Shown piece after piece: positions 8,113 to 15,871 of a DNA stretch of 64,000 bases (position 1 is its first letter; each line of letters opens with the position of its first letter). A program made the position numbers and the translations under genes. Under the pieces are notes generated by a model. The model worked only from the letters and a program-made list of their open reading frames with translations, did not search any database and was not told the origin of the DNA. The DNA comes from CAYRFE01 sp964423645 [NCBI: uncultured bacterium] (GTDB taxonomy: Bacteria > Macinerneyibacteriota > Macinerneyibacteria > Macinerneyibacteriales), in contig CAYRFE010000005.1 of NCBI GenBank assembly GCA_964423645.1, positions 49,412-113,411 on the forward strand. The letters are read 5' to 3'.

Positions 8113-9204
8113 CTATTTTAACTTCATGACTTCTTCGAGGGTACCTAAGTACGTTTTCAACTCATCCATGGTCCTGCCGGCCATATGAGGTATACGGAAT
8201 GTCTTATCTTTCAACTTACCATATCCGTTTGAAAACACGTACCCGCGTTTTTTAAGTTCGCCTGATACTTCTTTCAAATCAAGATTCCGCGTATTCTTGA
8301 TACATGATACCGTACGAGATGCATATTTTTCCTCTTTTACCAATACTTCAAAATGCTTTGCACCCCATTCACGGGCAAAACGCATCATTGCTTCATGACG
8401 AGCATACACGTTCTCAAAGCCTTCTTTCATCATTTTATCAAGTGAACACGCCAAACCGTACATATGCGGTGTGGTCGGTGTTGACGGATATTGATGATCC
8501 TTTTCAGTGACGAATTTATATAACTGAACAATGTCAAAATAAAACCCGCGATTTTTTACGGTTTTTGCCCGCTCGATCGCACGTTGAGAAACGGAACACA
8601 TTGCGAGACCGGGAGGAACTCCGAGACATTTTTGCGATGAAGTGATCATAATATCAACACCGAGTTTATCGGTCTCAATTTTCACACCACCCATTGAAGA
8701 TACTGCATCCATCAACCAGATGACATTAGGATATTTTTTTACGACTTCAGCTATCTCTGCGACGGGGTTCATAATACCGGTGGATGTCTCATTATGAGTA
8801 ATAGTAAGAACATCATATTTGCCGGTTGATAAATATTTGTCAACTTCTTCCGGAAGAGTCGGCATCCCCCATTCAGGAACTTCGACCTTATCGGCAGGAA
8901 TACCATTCCAATCAGCCATTTCAAACCAACGATCACCGAAAGAACCTACAGAAAAAACCACTGCTCTTTTTGCCGTACAACTTCTAATTGATCCTTCCAT
9001 AAGTCCTGAACCAGAAGATGTAGAAAAAATGATTGGATTGGTCGTCAAAAAAAGTTTCTGAATCTTTTCAGCACAATTCTTTTGTAATTCCGTCCAATCT
9101 TTCCCGCGGTGGCTTATCATCGGTCCTGACATGGCTTCTAAAACATCATCGGCAACATCAACAGGACCCGGGATAAACAGCTTCGCATGTGGTTTCTTTT
9201 CCAT
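8113..9204 (-). CDS. Class V PLP aminotransferase (serine-pyruvate/alanine-glyoxylate type)
   Basis: A 363-residue aminotransferase of the AGT/SPT group. It begins KLFIPGPVDVADDVLEAM, has the GSGLMEGSIRS phosphate loop, HNETSTGI, LMDAVSSMGG (ring-binding Asp) and SSQKCLGVPPG with the PLP lysine. C-terminal KDKTFRIPHMAGRT is the usual small-domain Arg motif. Enzymes of this family use serine, alanine or phosphoserine as donor; the substrate cannot be fixed from sequence, and a role in serine or glycine synthesis is an inference. AAGGAGG lies 6 bases before the chosen ATG; 11 extra upstream codons have no ribosome site. Monocistronic, with a clear promoter and terminator. Confidence 0.88.
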   Translation of the reverse strand: MEKKPHAKLFIPGPVDVADDVLEAMSGPMISHRGKDWTELQKNCAEKIQKLFLTTNPIIFSTSSGSGLMEGSIRSCTAKRAVVFSVGSFGDRWFEMADWNGIPADKVEVPEWGMPTLPEEVDKYLSTGKYDVLTITHNETSTGIMNPVAEIAEVVKKYPNVIWLMDAVSSMGGVKIETDKLGVDIMITSSQKCLGVPPGLAMCSVSQRAIERAKTVKNRGFYFDIVQLYKFVTEKDHQYPSTPTTPHMYGLACSLDKMMKEGFENVYARHEAMMRFAREWGAKHFEVLVKEEKYASRTVSCIKNTRNLDLKEVSGELKKRGYVFSNGYGKLKDKTFRIPHMAGRTMDELKTYLGTLEEVMKLK

Positions 9205-9253
9205 AACAACCTCCTTAAGTGGTATATATTGTACCAATTATTCCTCTGGAGAT

Positions 9254-9282
9254 ATAGTAATCAATTTGAACAAATATGTCAA
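9254..9282 (-). promoter_or_regulatory. Promoter of the class V aminotransferase
   Basis: TTGACA (9282-9277), 17-base spacer, TACTAT (9259-9254) on the minus strand, about 45 bases upstream of the start codon. Confidence 0.72.
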
Positions 9283-9559
9283 CCGAAATCGGGCATTGAA
9301 CGTCATGGAACGAACTTCCCGGCAAATTTCGGAGTTTCACAAAAAACAACACTCGATCTATCCGTCCTCCCTATGCTTCGTCAGTGTTCACTTACCGAGT
9401 ACTTCGTCGTCGGTCAGTATAAACTCCGTCAACGCACCGTAAGAGCTCTCTTAGCGTGAAATCCGGGAGATGAGCAGAAAGATTTTTACCTCGAATGGAA
9501 ACAACATATTGCAGGTCGTATGCGCCCGACTTTGTTAAAAATAACTACTATCGAAAATA
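9283..9559. other. Non-coding gap between the HD gene and the aminotransferase promoter
   Basis: No credible gene, hairpin terminator or known RNA is visible. A short piece near 9518-9536 (tatgcgcccgacttt) resembles the GCGCCCGACTTCG part of the MITE-like repeat found elsewhere in the window, so a decayed copy is possible. Confidence 0.35.
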
Positions 9560-10159
9560 TTACACATTTCGCACTGACAGTGTGCGTCCATACGTCGTTT
9601 CAAATAAATCGGCTTTTTCGAGAGCTTTCATCCGTTCTGCATCGGCATCGTGCGAATTGACAACAACGATCGCATCAGAATCGGTGAAGGTACATGAAAG
9701 TTGTGTCACTTTCGCTCTATGAGACACATCAAGTCCATCGGCGATCCGCAAAAGCGATGCGAGCTGACACACATATCTTCGTTCGCTTTTTTTTAAAAGT
9801 GCATAGCCGTCATGACTATCGTGCGGGAGTGCTTTTCGGTGATATCGTGCGATAAGACCGATATAAAGACGGATCTTTTTATCAAATTCTAAAAACGGAG
9901 ACGAAAGAATCAGTGCATATGATTTTTTATTATGTGCGGAATCGCTGTATGCAGCTCCTATGTCATGGAGCATTGCTGCATATTTCAATATATATCGGTC
10001 AGTTTCACTCAGTCGGTGAAGAGGAGCAAATCCGTCAAAGAGTTGGCACGCAAGCGATGAAACGACGGTATAATGGCGTATATCTTTGTCATAATAAGAC
10101 GCAAGTTTTTCAACCGATTTCAGAAATTTCTCAGGCTTGATGGTCAATAAAATACCCAT
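9560..10159 (-). CDS. Free-standing HD-domain protein of the PPX/GppA C-terminal type
   Basis: A 199-residue protein that matches the C-terminal HD domain of exopolyphosphatase/GppA enzymes without the catalytic ASKHA part. Landmarks in order are YAAMLHDIGAAYSDSAHNKKS (metal-binding His-Asp, about residue 70), LIARYHRKALP, and LLRIADGLDVSHRAKV (final Asp). In PPX these residues line the polyphosphate channel and in some members bind metal. Its gene follows a CHAD gene after 2 bases; CHAD domains bind polyphosphate, so a polyphosphate sensing or hydrolysis role is inferred. Start chosen for the ATG right after the CHAD stop with AAGGG upstream. It could instead hydrolyse another phosphate ester. 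Confidence 0.85.
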   Translation of the reverse strand: MGILLTIKPEKFLKSVEKLASYYDKDIRHYTVVSSLACQLFDGFAPLHRLSETDRYILKYAAMLHDIGAAYSDSAHNKKSYALILSSPFLEFDKKIRLYIGLIARYHRKALPHDSHDGYALLKKSERRYVCQLASLLRIADGLDVSHRAKVTQLSCTFTDSDAIVVVNSHDADAERMKALEKADLFETTYGRTLSVRNV

Positions 10160-10161
10160 TG

Positions 10162-11121
10162 TTACCCTTGTAATGAATCGACCAAGGCACATAGATTTTC
10201 CCAGGTATTTTGCTCAGTATGATATTTCCAATACTCGGTAAAATCATGAAATGCCACTATTCGTGCTTCTTTTCGTTCTTGCTCAACTACATGTAACCCT
10301 TTTTTTATTCGTGTAAACCCACGCAAAGTACCCAAATATCGTTCTGTAAAGCGTGCCTCTTTTTCAAGAAAAACGGGGATTTGTTGCAACCATACGTCAC
10401 AGTCATGCAAAAGTCCCAGAACATCTTGCGCTTTTTTAACAACTTGAATATACGGTTTAAATTCACCTTGCAATTCCGAATCAAATAATTCCATTTCATA
10501 TCGTAAAAATTTTGCTGCTATTCGCATCGCATGTAATTCTTCCGATGCCGATGGATCATTCACGTATCGCTCAAACGTTAAAAACTCAGTAAGACGTTGT
10601 CGTATTCGCTCACCTATATACTTTTTAATTGAATCATCCTGTTGGATATCAGATAATCTGCATTGTGTCGCCACCGTATCGAGTGTTCGCAGGATACGCA
10701 GTAACTCGTTAGTTTGCTCCAGTTGATTAAAAAAACGAAGTATTTTTTTCTGTTGTCGTGTCCGAGATTGTAAAAAACGCAGGCGCAGACGATCAACTCC
10801 CGGGCGAATACGAATATCATTATGAGTTAAAATAAACGAATCCAAAAACTCGATCTGAACATCCAAATCGCGTGCACTGCCTAATACCTTGGTGAGGGAC
10901 TTAACCGTCGAAAGCCATGCTTTACTGTCACGCTCATCAAACGCATCGTAAAATACATCCAACGCTCTTCTGACACGCCGTGACGCAACTCTCATTCTAT
11001 GCAAATATTCATGATCCGCGGCAGCAATTACACCGTCTTTTTCTTTCAATAATGCAGTCATATGGTCACGCAATTTTTCAACTGCAAGACATGAATATCC
11101 GTTGATACCTCTATCCGCCAT
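10162..11121 (-). CDS. CHAD domain protein
   Basis: A 319-residue, almost wholly helical protein. The conserved CHAD signature is at residues about 35-60, HEYLHRMRVASRRVRRALDVFYDAF, and the second half repeats it as ELHAMRIAAKFLRYEMELF, giving the expected two four-helix units rich in His and Arg. CHAD domains are established polyphosphate-binding modules, often fused to CYTH or found near polyphosphate kinase. No ppk is in this window. GGGGAGGG precedes the ATG by about 5 bases. The gene lies between a TPR gene (26 bases upstream) and a PPX-type HD gene (2 bases downstream), a strongly polyphosphate-flavoured context. Confidence 0.92.
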   Translation of the reverse strand: MADRGINGYSCLAVEKLRDHMTALLKEKDGVIAAADHEYLHRMRVASRRVRRALDVFYDAFDERDSKAWLSTVKSLTKVLGSARDLDVQIEFLDSFILTHNDIRIRPGVDRLRLRFLQSRTRQQKKILRFFNQLEQTNELLRILRTLDTVATQCRLSDIQQDDSIKKYIGERIRQRLTEFLTFERYVNDPSASEELHAMRIAAKFLRYEMELFDSELQGEFKPYIQVVKKAQDVLGLLHDCDVWLQQIPVFLEKEARFTERYLGTLRGFTRIKKGLHVVEQERKEARIVAFHDFTEYWKYHTEQNTWENLCALVDSLQG

Positions 11122-11147
11122 TCATCCCTCCCCAATATAAAAATAAG

Positions 11148-12890
11148 TTATTTGTCCGTAAATAACGGAGAAATACGATCCATATACGCGTATTCAAGCA
11201 ATGCTGACGCATATCCTTTTTGAAATTTGAACGGTACTTTTTGCATAACGGACTGCACCGTTGCTTTCCAGCTATCATGCCATGCCATATCATCAGTCGC
11301 CTTATGCATGAGTGCATATGTAAGCCCCTGATTTGAATTGCGTACACTTTCATAAAAAGTTGCAGGAGTAAACTTTTTCGCCATTATTGCCGTAAGTATT
11401 TCTTCATGAAGCGGATCATGACTATAATCAAATTTGTGACGAACTGATGCAAGTAAAACCATGCTCTTTTGAAATATTTCCGGATAATCATATAAATACG
11501 AAGAGGTAGCTGATGAAAGCAACATCATATAGCTCTGATAATGAGAAACAGATTGCAGTGATTTTTCTGCCTCGATAAACATTTTTACGCAATCCTTTTC
11601 ATTATATTTCGAAAGAAATGAATAGTATGCTTCATTAAATGCCGCAATACAGCGAAAACGCTCATGATTATTGATCGCAGATATGGAAACAACCTTGCGT
11701 AAATATCCTATTGCTTTTGCAAATTCTCCGATCTCTCCGAGCAACACTGCGAAATTGACGGTCGTTCGAGAATATTCCGAACGCATGTTATATTTCAGAT
11801 AGATATCAAATGAAATCTCAGTATCCAATGATTCAAGAAACGAATGGTCATTTAAAATACGAAGTATATTGTAATATAACATTCGTGTTGAAAGACTCAT
11901 TAGTCTCTCTTCGGTCTCATCGCTTAATTTCATAACGTGTACATAACACGCAGCTGCCTTTTTATAATCTTGTCGCACATAATAAAAATGTGCAAGTGTG
12001 TTAAAAAAGGGAATACGATTCTCTGACGTCGCGGGTAACTTTTTAAACCGATTCAATACTCTCAACTGACGTTTCATATCATTGATCTTGATATAATACA
12101 AAAAAAGTCGAAGAAATATCTTTATACGATAATAATGAGGGATATCAGATTGAATCGCACTCTCAAGCACATTCAATGTCTCTTGTACTGTTTCCGGAGT
12201 ACCGATACCCGTCGTTGTATGAAGATGGATAAGCATGAAATAATAATAGATCTTCTTTTTAATATCCTGCTCAAATAATAAAAATTTCTTCGCTTTCGGT
12301 AATAACTCTTCAACATATTGATATTTTTCCAATTTCTCGTAATATGATATCTTCATCAAAAGCGTGTCAAAGGAGGAGTATTCAAAATGAGAATCCTGCT
12401 CGATAATGTCCAGTAGCTCTTTCCCTTTTGCACTGAAATCTATGGTCAGTAACAGATCCTTAAATGAAACTCCGCTTCGCTCATTGCGATAAAATCTATC
12501 AAGAGTGAGGTAATCCATAAAATGTCTGAATGCAGTTTGATAATCACCCAACAAACGTGCAATTGTCCCGATATTATGAAACAAGTATAAAATTCGCAGA
12601 CAATCATTTTCTTGCAAAACAGCGTCTCGAATTGATTCTAAAAGCTCCATTGCTCTCTCATAGCGGCCTGAAAACAATAGAGACATTGCATGATTATATA
12701 TCTGACCTGTTTTTTTATCGGGAATTTTTGACAAATGATCAAGCAAATCGGCCATATCTTCCTGACCTGCCTCAACATGTGCGACAGATTGAGAATCACT
12801 TATATGTGAAATATCCAGAAGTAACCTTTCGCGCGCAACTTCAAGAATAACAACGTTCCCTGTTTGCAATTCACTAAAAAATGCATTCAT
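11148..12890 (-). CDS. Large TPR-like helical protein, first gene of the CHAD-HD operon
   Basis: A 580-residue soluble helical protein. Degenerate tetratricopeptide-type repeats are seen throughout, for example NHAMSLLFSGRYERAMELLES, NIGTIARLLGDYQTAFRHFMDYL, FFNTLAHFYYVRQDYKKAAACYVHV and LLGEIGEFAKAIGYLRKVV. There is no DNA-binding or enzymatic motif. The N-terminal 45 residues (MNAFFSELQTGNVVILEV...) form a separate small unit, possibly a beta segment. The ATG is 9 bases after the -10 box at 12899-12904 and has no Shine-Dalgarno, so translation is leaderless or nearly so. It heads an operon with CHAD and HD genes; a scaffold or regulatory role there is inference. Confidence 0.82.
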   Translation of the reverse strand: MNAFFSELQTGNVVILEVARERLLLDISHISDSQSVAHVEAGQEDMADLLDHLSKIPDKKTGQIYNHAMSLLFSGRYERAMELLESIRDAVLQENDCLRILYLFHNIGTIARLLGDYQTAFRHFMDYLTLDRFYRNERSGVSFKDLLLTIDFSAKGKELLDIIEQDSHFEYSSFDTLLMKISYYEKLEKYQYVEELLPKAKKFLLFEQDIKKKIYYYFMLIHLHTTTGIGTPETVQETLNVLESAIQSDIPHYYRIKIFLRLFLYYIKINDMKRQLRVLNRFKKLPATSENRIPFFNTLAHFYYVRQDYKKAAACYVHVMKLSDETEERLMSLSTRMLYYNILRILNDHSFLESLDTEISFDIYLKYNMRSEYSRTTVNFAVLLGEIGEFAKAIGYLRKVVSISAINNHERFRCIAAFNEAYYSFLSKYNEKDCVKMFIEAEKSLQSVSHYQSYMMLLSSATSSYLYDYPEIFQKSMVLLASVRHKFDYSHDPLHEEILTAIMAKKFTPATFYESVRNSNQGLTYALMHKATDDMAWHDSWKATVQSVMQKVPFKFQKGYASALLEYAYMDRISPLFTDK

Positions 12891-12898
12891 ATAGCATT

Positions 12899-12927
12899 AT
12901 TATACACGAAGTTTCGTATCAAGACAA
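12899..12927 (-). promoter_or_regulatory. Promoter of the TPR-CHAD-HD operon (leaderless)
   Basis: TTGTCT (12927-12922), 17-base spacer, TATAAT (12904-12899) on the minus strand. The ATG begins 9 bases after the -10 box, leaving 0-2 bases of leader. Confidence 0.62.
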
Positions 12928-12954
12928 CATGAATTACATATATGATCAGCAGCA

Positions 12955-12983
12955 TTGCATTTATTATAAGTTTCTGTTACTAT
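12955..12983 (+). promoter_or_regulatory. Promoter of the PAS-GGDEF gene
   Basis: TTGCAT (12955-12960), 17-base spacer, TACTAT (12978-12983), divergent from the TPR-CHAD-HD promoter with about 30 bases between the two -35 boxes. Confidence 0.6.
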
Positions 12984-13003
12984 TAAACCTGACGGGAGGA
13001 TGC

Positions 13004-13906
13004 ATGAACTACTCCAATGATTTTTATAAAACGATCGTAGAAGAGATGGATGAAGGACTCTATTTTGTCGATATGAACCGTGTGATAACCTATTGGAACA
13101 AAGCTGCCGAACGCATCACCGGATTCAATGCTGAAGAAGTCATTGGGAGACCGTGTCATGAGAATATCCTCAATCACGTGGATGATCAAGGACGACAATT
13201 ATGTCACGGTATGTGCCCGCTTGCTTACACACTTTTAGACACACAACATAGAGAAGCTGATGTTTTTCTACATCATAAAAATGGAGCTCGTGTGCCCGTT
13301 CATATCAAAATTAGTCCGATCATTGATGATAAAGGGGTAGTAATCGGTGCATTAGAACTTTTTAGCGACAATTCTTCGTTTCTGGAAATGAATACTCTCG
13401 TAGAAGAATTGAGACGCAAAGCCCTTTTTGATCCCCTCACAAAAACCGGAAACCGCGATTATACTAATCAATTCATTGATTTGCGCATTAATGAATTTCA
13501 TCGATACGGTTGGCCATTCGGTGTGATCTTTTTTGATATCGATGATTTCAAACATATTAATGATTCGTTTTCTCATCAAGTAGGTGATGCCGTACTCTCC
13601 AACGCCGCGACGACGATCATGAACACGATTCGGTCTTTCGATTTTGTAGGAAGGATCGGAGGCGAAGAGTTTATCGTTATTGTTCGAAATATAGATATTG
13701 TTCAGCTCGAAAAACGCGCACAAATGATGCGAATGCTTGTCGCCGAAACATTTTTCGAATATGAGAAAAACCATATCGCGATAACCGTTTCAGGCGGTGC
13801 AACGATGATGCATGAAGATGATACTCGGGACTCTTTGATACATCGTGCGGACACATTGATGTATAAAAGCAAGCAAAACGGTAAAAACAGGATCACCGTG
13901 GAGTAA
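13004..13906 (+). CDS. PAS-GGDEF diguanylate cyclase
   Basis: A 300-residue cytoplasmic signalling protein. An N-terminal PAS domain (about residues 5-125) shows GLYFVDMNRVITYWNKAAERITGF and a PAC-like segment VPVHIKISPIIDDKGVVIGALELF. A short coiled linker leads into a GGDEF domain with DPLTKTGNRDY, FFDIDDFKHIND and the active-site motif GGEEF (about residue 220), which should make cyclic di-GMP from two GTP. No RxxD inhibitory site is present before GGEEF (sequence RSFDFVGRIGGEEF). GGGAGG lies 5 bases before the ATG, ruling out longer upstream starts. Transcribed alone, divergent from the CHAD operon; ligand of the PAS domain unknown. Confidence 0.93.
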   Translation: MNYSNDFYKTIVEEMDEGLYFVDMNRVITYWNKAAERITGFNAEEVIGRPCHENILNHVDDQGRQLCHGMCPLAYTLLDTQHREADVFLHHKNGARVPVHIKISPIIDDKGVVIGALELFSDNSSFLEMNTLVEELRRKALFDPLTKTGNRDYTNQFIDLRINEFHRYGWPFGVIFFDIDDFKHINDSFSHQVGDAVLSNAATTIMNTIRSFDFVGRIGGEEFIVIVRNIDIVQLEKRAQMMRMLVAETFFEYEKNHIAITVSGGATMMHEDDTRDSLIHRADTLMYKSKQNGKNRITVE

Positions 13907-13993
13907 ATTTGACTCACGACCGCCGGCATCTACATTCCTAGCGTCTCCTCAGACGAGATAGAACTGTCACATTACGAAACGCATTATTGAGAT

Positions 13994-14011
13994 GGGCGGA
14001 GAGATCCGCCC
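13994..14011. terminator. Hairpin between convergent genes
   Basis: Seven-base perfect GC-rich arms (GGGCGGA / TCCGCCC) with a GAGA loop sit between the PAS-GGDEF and purC stop codons. T runs on both sides are weak, so it is a plausible shared terminator, not a certain one. Confidence 0.5.
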
Positions 14012-14027
14012 TATCGTTTGAATTTCT

Positions 14028-14945
14028 CTAGACAAGGGTATTTTCAATGCCCAGTTTTTTTAACAGATCGTCGCCGGTGAGGCGATAATAGGCATCAAGA
14101 TATTTTTGTGCGGTCGTCACAATGACGTCATGCGGAAGTACGGGCGGTTCGGAATTTTTATCCCATCCTGATGCGGTAAGCCAATCCCGCAAAAATTGTT
14201 TGTCAAAACTTTTCTGTCCTTTTCCGATTGCATATCCGTCAACCGGCCAAAAACGAGACGAATCAGGGGTCAGCACTTCGTCTATTATAATTATTTTGCC
14301 ATCATATATACCGAATTCCATTTTCGTATCAGCGATAATGATGCCCTTTTTCTTCGCATATTCTTTTGCTTTGATATATAACGCGATGCTTTTATCACGC
14401 AAAGTGTACGCAATATCTGCCCCGATCTGGTTTTTCATTTCATCAAATGTAATATTTTCATCATGTCCTTCATCGGCTTTTGTAGTAGGTGTGAAAATCG
14501 GCTCGGTCAGTTCCTGACTTTCTTGTAATCCTTTCGGAAGCTCGATACCGCACACACCTCCGTCTTTTTTATATGAATCCCATCCTGAACCGGTAATAAA
14601 TCCTCGTACGATGCACTCGACTTTAATAGGCTTAGCTTTTTTTACCAACACGCTGCGACCATATAAAACATCTTTATATGATTTGAGATCTGCAGGGAAT
14701 GTGTCATAATCAGCATTGATAATATGATTGTCGATGACATCTTTCAGATAATCGAACCAGAACAATGCCAGATTATTGAGCACCATACCCTTATAAGGGA
14801 TTGGTTCATGCATAACCCAGTCGTATGCCGACATACGATCGGTTGCTACGATGAGCAGATCTCCTCCTACTTCATACATATCACGCACTTTTCCTTGAGA
14901 TATTTTCGTGTAACCTTTCAACTGTGTGTCCTTGACGGGTCTCAT
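14028..14945 (-). CDS. purC: SAICAR synthetase
   Basis: A 305-residue phosphoribosylaminoimidazole-succinocarboxamide synthase, which joins CAIR and aspartate using ATP in purine synthesis. Clear motifs are GKVRDMYEVGGDLLIVATDRMSAYD at the N-terminus, the SAICAR signature VECIVRGFITGSGWDSYKKDG, and LIADTKMEFG-like 'IIADTKMEFGIYDG' followed by DEVLTPDSSRFW. It is the longer ~300-residue form found in yeast and many bacteria, not the ~240-residue B. subtilis form. The ATG overlaps the miaA stop by 4 bases; it is the last gene of the lapA-purC operon. Other purine genes in the window (purE, purF, purM) are in separate operons. Confidence 0.97.
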   Translation of the reverse strand: MRPVKDTQLKGYTKISQGKVRDMYEVGGDLLIVATDRMSAYDWVMHEPIPYKGMVLNNLALFWFDYLKDVIDNHIINADYDTFPADLKSYKDVLYGRSVLVKKAKPIKVECIVRGFITGSGWDSYKKDGGVCGIELPKGLQESQELTEPIFTPTTKADEGHDENITFDEMKNQIGADIAYTLRDKSIALYIKAKEYAKKKGIIIADTKMEFGIYDGKIIIIDEVLTPDSSRFWPVDGYAIGKGQKSFDKQFLRDWLTASGWDKNSEPPVLPHDVIVTTAQKYLDAYYRLTGDDLLKKLGIENTLV

Positions 14946-15862
14946 CGTAATCCTCCCTTTCCTTGAATAACATCTGAGATCATATCCACTACCTGTATTT
15001 CATTCAGTTTTTCGCAATCATACCATACCGCATCAGTCACTTTCCGAAACCAGATCAACTGTCGTCGTGCGAAATGCCGAGTATCCCTCTTAATGATGTG
15101 AAGCATCTCATCATATGGAATATCTCCCCTTAGGTGCTGTATTATAGTGCGGTACCCCAAAGATTCAAATGCTTTTTCGCTTCCGGTATATTTTTCCAGC
15201 AATAGCGCCACTTCATTGATCCACCCCTGGTCAATCATTTCATCAACGCGTTGATTTATTCGTTGATATAACAGTTCGCGCGGTCTGTTTAGGATACAAT
15301 ACAGGTATTTATACGGCGATTCTGTCGTTGTTTTATGCCATTCGGTAAGTGTCTTTTTTGTCCCGAGCCACACTTCAAGAGCTCGAATCGATCGTTGCGC
15401 ATCGTTGGGATGGATACGTTTCGCACTTTCAGGATCGACTGATTCCAACTCTACGCGTATTTGTTGTGATTGACCATTTTCCCATCGGGCAGTAAGTTCA
15501 CTTCGTATATCATGAAATACACCCGGTGCTTCACATAAGCCTTGAGTAAGTTTTTGCATATACATTGGGGTACCGCCACTTATAATAACATGCTTACCCC
15601 GAGAATGAATCTCATGCATACATCGTTCCACATCGGTAATAAATTCAGAAACATCATAACTCTCATGAACATCACGAATATTGATAAGATGATGACGAAT
15701 ATCTCCGTGCGGTGATACTTTTGCGGTTCCTATAGATAATTCACGGTACACCGTTTGTGAATCGGCGGTGATTATTTCTGCGTTTATTCTTCGGGCGAGT
15801 TGTTCTGCACACGCGGTTTTTCCTACTGCAGTAGGGCCGGTTAGGATAATAAAATCAAGCAT
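14942..15862 (-). CDS. miaA: tRNA dimethylallyltransferase
   Basis: A 306-residue MiaA that adds a dimethylallyl group to A37 of tRNAs reading UNN codons. The P-loop GPTAVGKTACAEQ is at residues 8-20, followed by ITADSQTVYRELSIGTAK, the HHLINIRD segment and the tRNA-binding ALEVWLGTKKTLTEW. The C-terminal 'TRHFARRQLIWFRK' closes the domain. Length is normal. It lies 9 bases after mutL and overlaps purC by 4 bases. The mutL-miaA neighbourhood is also seen in enterobacteria, but here no hfq follows. Confidence 0.97.
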   Translation of the reverse strand: MLDFIILTGPTAVGKTACAEQLARRINAEIITADSQTVYRELSIGTAKVSPHGDIRHHLINIRDVHESYDVSEFITDVERCMHEIHSRGKHVIISGGTPMYMQKLTQGLCEAPGVFHDIRSELTARWENGQSQQIRVELESVDPESAKRIHPNDAQRSIRALEVWLGTKKTLTEWHKTTTESPYKYLYCILNRPRELLYQRINQRVDEMIDQGWINEVALLLEKYTGSEKAFESLGYRTIIQHLRGDIPYDEMLHIIKRDTRHFARRQLIWFRKVTDAVWYDCEKLNEIQVVDMISDVIQGKGGLR

Positions 15863-15871
15863 ACGATCGCC

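Noticed and set aside
12881-13003. Longer N-terminus for the PAS-GGDEF protein
   Set aside because: It would start upstream of the promoter boxes; GGGAGG before ATG 13004 gives the right start.
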